Source: Adiantum capillus-veneris (Eukaryota; Streptophyta; Polypodiopsida; Polypodiales; Pteridaceae). From it: DNA of 64,000 nt. A program made the translations under genes and the position numbers. The notes under the pieces were generated by a model. That model was not told where the DNA came from, did no database searches, and was given only the letters and a program-made list of their open reading frames with translations. Location: assembly GCA_014529385.2 (NCBI GenBank), contig CM043956.1, positions 62,759,120-62,823,119 on the forward strand, in the 5' to 3' direction. Positions 36,688 to 47,940 of the stretch are shown here, in pieces (position 1 is the stretch's first letter; every line of letters starts with the position of its first letter).

Positions 36688-37646
36688 TCCACCTAAGGTG
36701 CTTGTCATGCTTGATGACTAAGGTACTTGAGGTACTTGTCACATTTAATGAGGAAGTTGCTTGAGAAGCTTCCTATGCATGGGGGATAAGATGCTTGAGT
36801 CAAAAAGAGAACCTACTCACATATTGAGGAAGTTGCTTGAGAAACTTCCTATGCATAAAAATCTAAAAGTTAGGGGAATTCTAAAAGAGCACATGCAACA
36901 CATGTCATACTCTCACTAAGCTTAGCCACATGGTGTGCTTGAATGCTATTGGTTGGGATAAAGAGGGGTCCAATGAGCTTCTACCTCCATCTAACAAATA
37001 TCTAGATATTTTCAAGCTCTCTCTCCCTAAGGGGTAAGAAGGACACTTGTCAAAAGACTACCCATGTACTGGATTGCATGCTACATGTGATTGGCCAGGG
37101 GGAGAGGGGTCCAATGAGCCTGCAGCATGTGGAAAAGTCTCCACTCGCCCAAATCAAGGAGGGGGGGTGCTAGGGGGATATACACCATCACACACACTCA
37201 TTTGAGACACCATTCTCTCTTGGTGAAAGTTGAGGAACACCACCTCCTTCTCCAAGCTTGTGAAAGTGAAAGCCTACACCAACACTCTTCGCTATGAAAT
37301 GCAAATCCAACCAAGAGCCATGCTTCAATGCTTAAGCTTTCCATCTTCTCTATCTCCATTACTATGCTATTATGTATGCTAGCCAGAAGAGAAATGATAA
37401 ATGAGGAACTACTTCTTTCTCCTATGGAATGTTTCTTCTTCCTCTTCCCTATCCTCATTCCCCGCTAGCTCTCTCCACCTTCGAAGGTGTTTGAGGCCTT
37501 GGGACTGAGGGCTTGGGATAGTTAATGTTTTCTTCAAGTTTATGTTCTGTTTGTGATGCATGAGGCTTTCCATCTTCATTGCATCACCTAGGTCACAAGG
37601 AACACAAGGATTGTATTGTACCAAGTCTCTCTTGATGGGAGAAACT

Positions 37647-37784
37647 TCACAAACCATTAATTAGTTCGCCAGATTCCAAGGGAATCTTGGGAACTTAAAG
37701 CAAAAAGAACCCTGTCTGTCGCCATCATGCGGTAGCCATGCTCGCCATAGCTGCCTACACCTAAGACATCTGCCCCTGCACCGC

Positions 37785-37866
<82 letters not shown>

Positions 37867-38873
37867 TGCACAGAGTTCACCACTTCATAAGCATAGAAGA
37901 CAGATTGCTCCAAGTGATTTCCAAGCAAAAACCTGCATGTGTCCGCCATGGCCTCCTCTGCACCTGCACTCAGGACTCGCATCTCCCCCTCTTGCTTCCC
38001 CTTTCTGGCTCTCTGTCGTACATTGCCATTGCCCCTAGCAACTGATCGAGACTCTCTCTCTCCCTCTCTCTGCCCGCTTTCATCTCTCGGGTGTCCCCCT
38101 CCTTTCCCTCTACCCTCAGAGATCGTCCATCTCTCGCACATCTATCTCTCTTTCCGCTCCGTCCTCAAAGATCGCACCTCTCTCGCGCTCTGGCTTTGCC
38201 CTTAGATAGTGCATTTCCTTCTCCGCCTTCTCTACTCAACGACCAATCATTTGTGATCGTTCTGCCCGGCTGTCCCTCGTAATGCCACCTGCCTTCGCCT
38301 GACGCATCCACGATCGTCCAACGGCCATCGTCTCTCCCTCTCCTCCACGCCACATCTACCCCCCTTTTCACACATGACGCCAATATTTGGTCATAAATTC
38401 CCAAATTGCGCTTCAAATTTTCAAAAATTCTCAAAATAGCCCTGGCTGCGAGAGGAAAATTCTCCAAAAAAATATAAATTGTTTTGCTATGAAGATGAAT
38501 TGCTTCATTATTTTATATATATTGCCTTTTTTTCGAGGAAATTTGTGACAAATTACACGCTAAGCACTCAACAAGGGATCTCAATTGTCAAAAAGGAATA
38601 AAGATTAGAAAATCTTGAACAATTGAACAAGAATAGATAAAGGGTATCTTGAAAATTTTGACAAATTAGACGGGTATTTTGGTAATTTTTGTCCCACTCT
38701 CTCTCCGCCACGTGTCCGGACCTCCCCTTGATTCCCTTCAATAAACTCCAAATGTGACACCTAAACAGAAGTACCTTTTATGTTTTCCTTCCAGTTAGCC
38801 TTTGCCTTTTACAAAGGGTATCTAGTGAGATACCCTCTAATGAGTCCCAAAACCAAAATTGGTTGGGCCTACG
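37647..38873. other. 1.2-kb extra segment in the 3' LTR
   Basis: It replaces 18 bp (30378-30395) of the 5' LTR. It contains a compound (CT)n(GT)n tract (37787-37865), CT-rich DNA and, near its right end, GGGTATCT-AGTG-AGATACCC (38816-38835), a perfect 8-bp hairpin. I see no terminal inverted repeats, target duplication or coding frame. It could be a captured segment or an ancestral part lost from the other LTR. Confidence 0.8.
37787..37865. repeat. Compound microsatellite (CT)24(GT)15
   Basis: Uninterrupted CT then GT dinucleotides inside the enlarged 3' LTR. Confidence 0.97.
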
Positions 38874-39105
38874 GGAGGGGGGACCCGCTCCATATGAATC
38901 CGGTCCTCAACTATTATCATGTTCTCTAAACACTCTCTCTCTAAAAAAGTATTGTTCATGCCAAGTTAACTAAGTACCATGTTTATCTTGCTACAATCAG
39001 CTAAGTTCACCTGCTATGCTCACAAAGTAATCTCTTAAAAGCGCTTCACCTAATTTCCTAATTCCGCTACTTCCAAAGTTCATAGGCAATTTCCATTACA
39101 AAAGA

Positions 39106-40060
39106 GATGAAAGAGAGGATAGCTGGGACAGAAGAAGAACGATGAAAAAGAGCTATGGAATGGGAGATCCGTATTCTCCACTTAGTCAATCTACATCTCC
39201 TCTGATCCTCTACAATCAATGAGGACTAGTATATCCACTCTTCTCCATTCCCACTCATAAAATATGAATTCATTTGCAGAAAAGCTACAATAGAACAGAG
39301 ATGCTAGAAGTTCAATTGCCAGAAAAACAACTTAAATGGCGGCTAGCATGGCTAGAGAAACATCCCGAGTACATGATTCATGTGGTTAGAGCACCAATAG
39401 CCACAGAGAAAGATGTTACTTTTTGTCCAGTACCCAAAGTGAGGACCTGGATCTGACAGGAAACAATTCAAAAGGAGCACCACAATTGGCTAAATCACCT
39501 TATTTTGGTAGGAACTAAAGACAAGTGAAGGCTGAGTGAAAGGTACATGCTAAGCACTCTACAGGCAAGAGTCCAGAAATATGAAGGGCTTCCAGATCTG
39601 TCATGTCAAATGCTATGAAAGATCTGTAGAATGATGGCGGCATGCATAACTATGTACCACAGACCCTGGATATCCAAAACACCATGGTTGTCTTTCCCAG
39701 AAGGAAATACAGGGTTGGCTTATGATCTCAGTCAACAGCCTCATGAGCGGATTTTGCACGACTTCTTTGCTTGCCTAATGTTCATGCCATCTTATTTCAT
39801 GAACACTTTTGAAGAAGCGTTCTACACTAGATTCTTCACAATGAAGACTATAATGTTTGGCCCTCAAGTCAATGACATTAGAGCATGTTTTGCGCACTAC
39901 CATGCAATGGAGCACCTTTCAGTTGACACTATATGTCCCTTTGAGATTTCGGAAGAGAATACCAAGCAGGCCTGCAAGACACACAAATGCGTTATCAGCA
40001 AAGGCAACCTTATTTGCGATTCTAACCATGCTCTTGATTCATGTCAAGGACGACATGAAA
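39106..40060 (+). pseudogene. Env-position coiled-coil ORF of element D, second part
   Basis: Continues the interrupted ORF directly after the AAAGA repeat. Recognisable blocks shared with the minus-strand copy: AMEWEIRILHLVN (about 39157-39195), LKWRLAWLEKHPEYMIHVVRAP (about 39331-39396; listed for position), EKDVTFCPVPKVRTWI, MMAACITMYHRPWISKTPW (about 39631-39687), and FMNTFEEAFYTRFFTMKT (about 39796-39849). It ends near the PPT. There is no recognisable enzyme domain. Hydrophobic residues cluster in the FFACLMFMPSYFMNTF region, but I would not call a membrane segment. Stops are fewer than in the first part. Confidence 0.7.
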
Positions 40061-40061
40061 T

Positions 40062-40073
40062 AGGAGGGGGGAG
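40062..40073 (+). other. Polypurine tract of element D
   Basis: AGGAGGGGGGAG directly before TGTTGGATGATTCC. The same junction occurs in element E (minus strand 59137-59123). Confidence 0.85.
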
Positions 40074-40978
40074 TGTTGGATGATTCCAACAAAGATTCTC
40101 TAGTTTACTCTATCTCCCAAGTGATTGTAAGTGTAATTCCTAATGATGTAGACTTCCCCGCAATCTAAATTTGAACCGATTGTAATGAGAAGCCAAGGAT
40201 GTAATTAATCATGAGAGGAATGGTCATTCTTGCTTCTGTACCCTAAAATCCCGAGCCAAGGTATAAAAGGAAATCTTGTAATGTTTTTTGGGATGATGAC
40301 TATTATTAAGATGAACAGATAAGGTTTCTCTTTGTACGTTGTGTGTTTTCTCTTTTTTATAGTGTTTTTTGAATTGCTCACACCGCACCGCACGGTTGTC
40401 GCATAGGATTTCCGAGGGCACCACTGTGTTTGTCATGCAAGCTCTACATATGGATAGCTACATTGCAAGTGTTGCACAAAAATTGAGCAACTTCATCTAC
40501 GACCTTCCAAGAGACATTTCTCTCTATCCGAGCGTCGATTGAGATTTCGTATGTTGCATGTGATTCATGGCACTTAGGAGAACCTAGTAGGCATATCCAA
40601 ATTCTAAAAAGCACCACATCAGGCTGACATAGGAAAATCATGATTTTTTCATGAGTCCTTTTTCAAGTTTGATGATCCAATTTTATTCAAGATAGTCCCC
40701 GCATATTTCCTAGGAAGTTTGGAGTCATCCAGAGATGATTTGCTTAAGGATTTGTATGTAGTTTGGTGAGAGGTCCTGTAAAGAGAATCATAGATTTCAA
40801 TGTATTTGAATGCATCGAGTGTCGTAGTGGAATGTGTTATGTTGATACAAGAGCTTGACAACCTCTTCATGTACCTACATGTCCTAGTCGAGTCATTCTC
40901 TTCCCAGGATTGACATCTTGTCTTGGTTCCGTCTCTTCCAAAGATGTAATAGTTATGACCTGTGTGGGCCCCCAAACA
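40074..40978 (+). repeat. 3' LTR of element D (about 905 bp)
   Basis: Starts TGTTGGATGATTCCAAC, has TATA-like GGTATAAAAGG (about 40259) and CTTGACAACCTCTT..GGATTGACATCTTGTC near its end. It parallels the split LTR of element E (about 915 bp in total). The right end, CCCAAACA, is approximate. Confidence 0.75.
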
Positions 40979-42109
40979 AAGGGTGGAAAGCAGCATATGC
41001 ATGCACATGATACATACACATCCATCCATGAGGTTCCATACATCATGCAACATCAACACATCAATTTGATCATGATGCAAAACAGTCCCACCACTTTGAT
41101 CAAACACATGCCATTACATAACATATATGCGAAAAACAACTTTTTGTTGTTTTCAGATGCATGCATGATATGCAAGTATTTTACCTCAAACCAATGCATC
41201 AATCTCAGCCCCATAACATAGACTAACACCTTATCACATTACTTTTCCCATATGAGACTTATACGAACGATTGTGACACAAAAAGAAAGCCAACTTATCC
41301 ATATTTGCTCGTATGGTTCGGATTGATTCACCATATACCCCCATATAAGTTTATGAACATCAAACACTTAAATTCAAATCACCAAAAAAAAACCATAAAA
41401 CATACATGAACCACTCATCCAACTAGTGACTCCAGATGGTACTCCCCCTTTGTAGCACCCCTACATGCGTAGGTAACTTCGTATAAGGAATTTTTGATAG
41501 CTTGCACTCATGAAGTGATACCAATGATCTACATACATTTATCAGCAAATTTAATCAAGGTTTTGATTTGTTTAAGTGGGTTTCTTCATTTCATGAATCT
41601 ATATAGTGGTTTTTTGAGGAGCCTGGGGTCCAAATATTGACTAAGTGTAGTGGGCAGCAAGTTATAATTTGACCATAACTCTTTACTCGTGCGAAATTTT
41701 AACATAGTATACAAGAGGGAAAAAAATTTGAAGTATGTGTTTAATCTTTTTTTCAAAGTGTTTGACATGATTCATAGCGGTTCAGGAGATACAATCAAAA
41801 TAGTGTCCCTACCGCTTACGTGACGTGAAATAAAAAGCGCTTTCTATGCACCTACGTGACTACAAACACACCGCATGCATAAATCAACGTGCTAAACATG
41901 TTAAAATAAGCATGGAGCATCCTTCTACATATTTGGCAAGCCCATAGACTCTTATGTATACAAAAAAGCAACCATCGAGATAGTAGTTACTCAGAAACGA
42001 AGTAGAGACAAAGAGAGATGATGGCTATGGAGTTTAGAGCTTCTTACTCTGATTGAGAAGTGATTATTGGTGGGCGGAAGGCTTCTAGCCTTGCAATAGT
42101 AGGTGCCAC
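40979..42109. other. Non-genic DNA between element D and Copia-B
   Basis: AT-rich with no protein-like frame. The sequence on the far side of Copia-B (from 47257) resumes it, as the TGATG duplication shows. Confidence 0.5.
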
Positions 42110-42114
42110 TGATG

Positions 42115-42341
42115 TGTTACCATATACATGTGGTAGTGATGTGTGTGAACACACTAGGACCGCCGGGGCATTTTTCCCCTCTTTAGGAGTTTTTTTCCCC
42201 CGAGCATTGTATATACGCCCATCACTCTAGGGCTATCTATCTTTCCATTGCACACTAAGTAACACACTCTCTATTGTGTGCCTTGAGCTTCCTTCGTATT
42301 CTCCAAGCTGTGTGCATTTCTCTGCAACCCTAATTCCAACA
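42115..42341 (+). repeat. 5' LTR of Copia-B
   Basis: TGTTACCATATACATG..ATTCCAACA. It is close to 47027-47251 and to the Copia-A LTR. Confidence 0.95.
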
Positions 42342-42356
42342 ATAGGTATCAGAGCA
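42342..42356 (+). other. Primer binding site of Copia-B
   Basis: ATAGGTATCAGAGCA next to the LTR: initiator-Met type with a changed first base. Confidence 0.85.
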
Positions 42357-42690
42357 GATTCCGTCCTCCCGGGCTTAGTCGCCAGCTGCTCTAGCACACG
42401 CTTGCTCACTTTCTCCGATTTCAGTGAGCTTTGGCAAGCGTTCGCAGGTCGACAAAAATTTTGGTTTAGCTCGTACAACTGAGTCTGCTCAGATTTTTGA
42501 TTCGGGCTCATTTCGGCCTCCGTTTCCACTACAGGCAGTACTGCACAGGCTATTTCGTCATTTTGTGCAAAATTTCTGTCAGTGCCGTTTTCTGCATAAC
42601 AGGTGCCTCATAGTCTTCTACGATTTGTGCTATATACCGCTCCGTTTCTCCTATTTTCGGGCAGTTTTCACATCAGGTGCAGTATTTACC

Positions 42691-43745
42691 ATGGCTGACA
42701 ACAACACAGATGTGTTCAAGATGTTTCCTGCTGAGGACAAGTTGGATGGGGACAACTACCCTATGTGGGTTTATATGATGCAACATGTTCTTGTGTCAAA
42801 GGGTGCCTAGAACATTGTGCAGGGCATTGATGTACGTCCTGGTTTTGAGGATGTAGGCGATGTTGAGGATGTTGAAGGTCTCGCTGCAAGGATTGCTGCT
42901 ATTATAGTTGTTTTGCCTACGGCAGAACAAGCTCGTTGGGATGTAAAGGATGCGTAGGCTCATGCATTGATTGCATTGTCTATGAAGCGCACGATTGTTC
43001 CTCACATCTGTTCAGCAAAATCTGCAAACAGGCTTGGGATATTTTGGCTGGTCTTTATGCAAGTCGCAATGAGGCTAAAATTGCTTTGCTGCGTAAAGAG
43101 ATGGAGTTAAAGATTATGCATGAGGAAGATGATATGGACACTTTCCTTGCTAGTGTGAAGGATATCAATGAGCAACTTATTTCTGTAGGTGAAGTCATGT
43201 CAGATAGTTCCCTTGTGCAGACTGTTCTTGATGCCTTACCAGATTCTTACCAGACTTTTGCTAGTACTTGGAGACTTATGACCCAAGGAAATCCAGAAGT
43301 TGTCAAGTTTGATGCATTATGCACATTGTTGTTTCAAGAGTCACTTTCCAAAAAAAACGGGACTAGACAGCGTGCAGTTGAGTATGCTTTTATTGCTTCT
43401 CAAAAAAAGGGTGGTAATAGCAATGCAGCTGCTTCTTATGGTTCTGCTGCGAGTGGCAAAGCTTCTGTTCCTAATGCTTCTACTGGCAGCAATTCGTCTG
43501 GAAATTGTGGTGATAAGGGCAAAAAGAAGATGCGTTGCCATTATTGTAAAGATAATGATCACATGATCAAGTCGTGTCCTAAGTTGAAGGCCAAAGAGGC
43601 TAAGAAGAAAGAGGGTGGTTCCACTACAAATGCGTCCATTGTTGAGTCTTCTGTAAAAGGAGACTGTAATGCTGATGTTGATGCAAAATGGGCTTTTAGC
43701 GCAGAGTGCACTTACAATCCTGTTGCCCATGATGCATGCTTGTGA
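42691..43745 (+). pseudogene. Copia-B gag
   Basis: ATG 42691 (MADNNTDVFKMF). In-frame TAG stops sit at 42808 and 42955, both where a tryptophan codon is expected (the Copia-A copy keeps it at the first site). A frameshift near 43020 leads to LLRKEMELKIMHEEDDMDTF and a UBN2-type Gag body, a Ser/Gly-rich linker and a CCHC knuckle CHYCKDNDHMIKSC (43536-43577). It ends with TGA at 43743, after which protease continues in frame. Gag packages the element RNA. Confidence 0.88.
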
Positions 43746-45071
43746 GTTGTTGCAGATTCACATGTGTGGTATTTCGATTGTGGTGCTACAAAGCACATTA
43801 CCTCACATCGTGAATTGTTCACCTCTCTTGAGTCTGTCCCTCATGGGAATTCAGTCACTTGTGCCAACAATGCCTCTTATCAGGGAGTTGGAAAGATTGT
43901 GCTTACTGCTGCTAATGGCAGTTCTTTCACACTTGTTCATGAACTTTATGTACCTGGGATCAAGAAGAATCTCTTGTCTGTATCCGCACTTGCTAGACTT
44001 GGACTTGTAGTCAAATTTGTGGATGACAGATGTACAGTTCATGATCTCACTTTTGGTGATGAAATTGTTGCATCTGGCCTTTTGTGCCATGGGATGTATA
44101 AGTTCACTTTGTATGACAAGTGTGGACAAAATTTTGCAAATGTTGTTGCAGATTCAAGGGCTATTTCATATGCAAAACTTTAGCATGCACGTTTTGGTCA
44201 TCTGAATTTTGCCAGTTTGCTGCGTTTGCAGAAATCTGATATGGTTGCTTCTTTGCCGCCTCTTGAAGCACATGTCAAACATGTTTGTGAAGGTTGTATT
44301 TTGGGTAAGATGCAGTGTTCTAAGTTTCCAAAGGATGGTTCAGTTCGGGCCACATGCAGGTTGCAGCTTGTGCATAGTGATGTTTGTGGGCCCATGCAAA
44401 CTCCGTCGTCCTTGGGCAATTACCTGTACTTCGTGACTTTCATTGATAATTACTCCAGGCATGCATGGGTATTTCTACTTAAAGTGAAGTCCGAAGTTTT
44501 TATGTGCTTCAAACAATTTCTAGCTATGGCTGAAAATGTATTGAAATGTACTATGGGCACCCTCCGTTCCGATCGAGGGGGGGAGTATATGTCTCATGAG
44601 TTTAATGCATTTCTAGCTAATTGTGGGATAAAACACCAACGTACAGTGCCTAATACACCTTAGCAAAATGGTGTTGCTGAGAGGAAAAACAGGTCATTGA
44701 TAGAAATGGCACGATGTATGGTCAAAAGTCAAGCTTTGCCACATTCTTTTTGGCTTGAGGCCATCATGTGTGCCACTTATGTACTTAACAGGTGTCCTAC
44801 AAAAGCTTTGCAGTCTATTACTCCATATGAAGCATGGCATGATAGAAAGCCTTCTATTGAGCACATACGTGTTTTTGGCTGTTTGGCATATACTTTGGTG
44901 CCACAAACAGAGTGCAGAAAATTGGATGATAAGGCTGTCAAATGTATTTTTGTTGGTTATAGTGCTGAAAGCAAAGGTTACATGTTATATCATCCAAACA
45001 AAGCGTATTCTGGTTTCACAGGATATAGTGTTTGTGGAAGATTCTGTCCAGCCCTTGCTCTCATGTACTAG
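43746..45071 (+). pseudogene. Copia-B protease and integrase
   Basis: Protease has WYFDCGATKHIT (Asp at 43776; Asp-Cys-Gly replaces the usual Asp-Ser/Thr-Gly). The pre-integrase zinc motif HARFGHLNF..CEGCILGKM follows a TAG at 44181. Integrase shows VHSDVCGP, DNYSRHAWVF, RSDRGGEYMS and QNGVAERKNR, the D-D-E core, with a TAG at 44661 just before QNGVAERK. Protease would cut the polyprotein and integrase would insert the cDNA. The frame shifts near 45000. Confidence 0.88.
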
Positions 45072-46394
45072 AGACAATAATGTAAGCTCACAGGACATTT
45101 ATGACACTTTGTTGCCCCTTTTCAGTGGTGGAAATACGAATGTAAATTCCAATGAGGCAAATGTACAGCCTATGGGGGTTTTTGAAAATGTTACAGATCA
45201 GCCTATTACTGATGCATATGTACATGATGTACTTGATGAGGAAAGGGCTGAAAATGAGCAGGCTAGAGGTATGCCAAAATGGATGGTGCACACTTTGCGT
45301 GACAGTAAATTGGATGCACCTTTGTCTAGTCGTACTCGTTCAGGCTCTCGCCATGCATCTTATGCATCAGATTGTTATGCTTTGGCTGTGTCTAGCTTAC
45401 ATGATGTTGAGGAGCCTCTGTCTTTTGATGAAGCACAGAATTCAGAAAATTGGATGGCTGCCATGCAATCAGAATATGATGCACTTATAGAAAATGACAC
45501 ATGGACTTTATGTGATTTGCCTCCTGGCAAAAAGGCCATTGGTACGAAGTGGGTTTACAAGTTGAAACGCAAGCCGGATGGTGAGATCGATTGCCATAAG
45601 GTTGACTTGTTGCAAAGGGTTATGCACAGCAAAAAGGCATAGATTATGAAGAGACTTTTGCTCCCACTTGTCGTATGACTACTGTGCGTTTTCTATGTGC
45701 ATTAGCAGCAGCTCATTTTGGTTGCGATGTACATCAATCAGACATTGTTACTCCTTTCTTGAATGGTGACATATTTGAGGAAGTTTATGTAACGCAACCT
45801 CGCGGTTTTGTCATAAAAGGACAAGAGGACAAAGTGTGCAGATGTAAGAAGGCTTTGTATGGGTTGAAGCAATCTCCTCGTGCTTGGTATGAGAAAGCTG
45901 ACACTCATTTGGTTAAACAAGGCTTTTGTAACAGTCCAATAGAAAGCACATTGTATGTGAAGCGTGAGGGTGATGTACTTCTCATTGTGGTTCTTTATGT
46001 TGATGATTTGCTGATCACTGGACCAAATGAGAGACATATTTCTGAATTTAAGGCTGATTTGAATGCTACTTTCAAGATGAAAGATTTGGGGCTGTTGCAT
46101 CATTACTTGGGTATACAGTTTAAGCAGTGTGATGGTGGTATTGCCTTGTGTCAGAAAAGTTACATAGAGACATTGCTATGTAAGTTTGGACTTGAGGATT
46201 GCAAACCTATTGCCACTCCCATGGAAATAGGTTTGAAGTTGAGTCTACATGATGCTGGCGATCCTACTGATGTCACTCTTTACCAAACTGCTGTTGGCTG
46301 CCTCATTTATGTATGCAACACGAGACCAGATATTCAGTTTGCAGTCTCACATGTCAGCAAATTTATGCATAGCCCAGGGTCTAAGCATTGGTAG
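45072..46394 (+). pseudogene. Copia-B reverse transcriptase
   Basis: Begins with an acidic linker, then WMAAMQSEYDALIENDTW (about 45451-45504) and GTKWVYKLKRKPDGE. A frameshift at about 45600 is followed by MTTVRFLCALAAAHF, VHQSDIVTPFLNGDIFEEVYV, GLKQSPRAWY and LYVDDLL (catalytic YVDD intact), then GCLIYVCNTRPDIQFAVS. A TAG at 46392 breaks the join to RNase H. It copies element RNA into DNA. Confidence 0.9.
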
Positions 46395-46951
46395 GCTATC
46401 AAGAGGATTTTATGCTACCTTAGTGGCACTTTACATCTTGTTTTGTTTTATCCCAAGGGGGGATCATTGCTGCCAGACTTACATGCTTTTTAGGACTCAG
46501 ATTGGGCTGGTTGTTTTGACACGCAAGTGTCCACAAGTGGTTTTTGTTTCATGCTTGGCAGTTCATGTATATCATGGCTGAGCAAGAAGCAACCTAGTGT
46601 GGCACTTCGAGTTGTGAAGCTAAGTACAGGGCAGTCTTCACAGCTACGGTTGAGTGTGTATGGCTCAGACGCCTTATGGCTGATTTGGGTGTTGGACAGG
46701 ACACTACCAACACTATCTACACTGACAGTCGAAGCGCATTGGCAGCTGCGAGGAACCCAGTTTTTCATGCTCGCACAAAGCACATTGAGGTGCATTACCA
46801 CTATGTCAGGGAGAGACTCTCAGCAGGAGAGATCAGCTTGGCTTATGTGCCAACACAGGACAACCTTGCAGATCTTTTCACAAAGGCATTGTCTCGTGAG
46901 AAGCTTGAAGCTTTCCGTAAAGCTTTGGGCTTACTCCCCTTTGTGGACTGA
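46395..46951 (+). pseudogene. Copia-B RNase H
   Basis: After LCYLSGTLHLVL the frame has a TAG, then DSDWAGC; then it shifts to read YTDSRSALAAARNPVFHARTKHI and PTQDNLADLFTKAL, the standard Copia C-terminus (ending VD). RNase H removes the RNA strand during cDNA synthesis. Confidence 0.88.
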
Positions 46952-47012
46952 TTATGTCCTCAGGGCATGGCACTTCCCTTTACTCATGTGCCAGCTCTCG
47001 TTCACTACATCA

Positions 47013-47026
47013 CTCAAGGGGGGATT
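47013..47026 (+). other. Polypurine tract of Copia-B
   Basis: CTCAAGGGGGGATT adjoins the 3' LTR. Confidence 0.85.
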
Positions 47027-47251
47027 TGTTACCATATACATGTGGTAGTGATGTGTGTGAACACACTAGGACCGCTGGGGCATTTTTTCCCTCTTTAGGA
47101 GGTTTTTCCCCCCGAGCATTGTATATACGCCCATCACTTTAGGGCTATCTATCTTTCCATTGCACACTAAGTAACACTCTCTATTGTGTACCTTGAGCTT
47201 CCTTCGTCTTCTCCAAGCTGTGTGTGTTTCTCTGTAACTCTAATTCCAACA
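47027..47251 (+). repeat. 3' LTR of Copia-B
   Basis: 225 bp, same ends as the 5' LTR. Confidence 0.95.
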
Positions 47252-47360
47252 TGATGGCACTGAAATCTTAGCATTGGGGTTGTTTTTATAGGCACTCTGG
47301 AGTGTTTTCCAAGCCAGTAGGTAGCGCCCCCTCTCAACTCGATTAGCTCCCATCTTTTGG

Positions 47361-47380
47361 GAAAAGACTCAAGTCTTTTC
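47361..47380. other. 9-bp perfect inverted repeat
   Basis: GAAAAGACT, CA, AGTCTTTTC. Confidence 0.92.
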
Positions 47381-47665
47381 TAAAAACAAGAATTTTGATT
47401 TTTGCAGTCAACTCTTGCCTTACCCTTCAATTTTTGCTACAATAAAAAATAGTATCACAACAATTAATGAGACCATAATTGAACTAGGATACAGGTGATG
47501 TCCCAGTGTAATCATGACCTTCTCGTACTGCCCTATTATATTTATGAGTCCACTTCTTTTACAAAAATAGTTCTCATAAAAATCCCATTTAATTCTATTT
47601 CTTCACTGTATGGCCATTTTTATACCCAACGGTGACTAAAAATATTAGTTTTAGGTTTAGGTCAT

Positions 47666-47940
47666 CCTAAAAAGCACATTGCTTTTCAAAAACACCAAAA
47701 AGCACGAAAAGCTGAAAATAGCGTAAAAAGCAAAACACAAGATTTCCTTGTCTACCCAAACGAGAAACGAACTCACTTTTCACCAAAAAGCTAAATAATC
47801 ATAAAAAGCTAAAAATAGTGTGAAAAGCGCTCAAAAAGCATATTTTTACAAGATTGAACCATGGCATTCCGAGACTCGTAGATTAAAGATCCACCCCTGC
47901 TTTTCACAAAGCACCAAAAAGCAAGAAAAAGCTTTTTTTT
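47666..47940. repeat. Cluster of AAAAGC motifs
   Basis: About ten AAAAGC or AAAAAGC copies and three reversed GCTTTT copies in 275 bp, many in CACCAAAAAGC or CTGAAAATAG contexts. Such clusters resemble subterminal repeats of hAT-like DNA transposons, but I found no terminal inverted repeats. Confidence 0.7.

Larger units (their letters stand above)
28930..39100 (+). mobile_element. Chromovirus-type Ty3/Gypsy retrotransposon, near-complete
   Basis: It has two LTRs (28930-30623 and 36153-39100), a PBS, gag, protease, RT, RNase H, integrase, a chromodomain-like C-terminus and a PPT, flanked by the 5-bp target duplication AAAGA (28925-28929 and 39101-39105). The insertion splits the coiled-coil ORF of element D: the flanking halves align to the uninterrupted copy of element E. 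Stops, two frameshifts and catalytic substitutions make it non-functional. Length without the extra DNA in its 3' LTR is about 8.9 kb. Confidence 0.93.
36153..39100 (+). repeat. 3' LTR of the chromovirus (2948 bp, enlarged)
   Basis: Same ends as the 5' LTR. It is 1254 bp longer: 45 bp from the tandem array and 1209 bp net from extra DNA at 37647-38873. The rest is collinear with the 5' LTR. Confidence 0.93.
19453..40978 (+). mobile_element. Element D: long decayed Ty3/Gypsy element with an env-position ORF (contains a nested chromovirus)
   Basis: I read these as one element: a 5' LTR stub (19453-19604) that matches the first 150 bp of the 3' LTR (40074-40978); gag, protease and the start of RT (19612-24930); about 2 kb of unassigned DNA; a coiled-coil ORF (27147-28924 plus 39106-40060); a PPT and the 3' LTR. 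The rest of the 5' LTR, PBS and leader, and the remainder of RT, RNase H and integrase, are missing. No target duplication was found, so joining the two halves rests on order and LTR similarity. A chromovirus occupies 28930-39100. Confidence 0.5.
42115..47251 (+). mobile_element. Copia-B: complete but disabled Ty1/Copia retrotransposon
   Basis: 5137 bp with 227- and 225-bp LTRs, a PBS, gag, protease, integrase, RT and RNase H in Copia order, a PPT, and the target duplication TGATG at 42110-42114 and 47252-47256. Point stops number at least six TAG and one TGA, and several frameshifts are present. The catalytic YVDD of RT is intact, so decay is probably recent. Confidence 0.95.

Noticed and set aside
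37647..38873. Helitron as the source of the extra LTR block
   Set aside because: It starts with TC and has a hairpin near its right end, but the hairpin-to-CTRR spacing and A/T insertion site do not fit.
12469..40978. Pairing the LTR at 12469 with the LTR at 40074 as one element
   Set aside because: Their first halves do not match and no shared flanking duplication was found; the stub at 19453 matches 40074 better.
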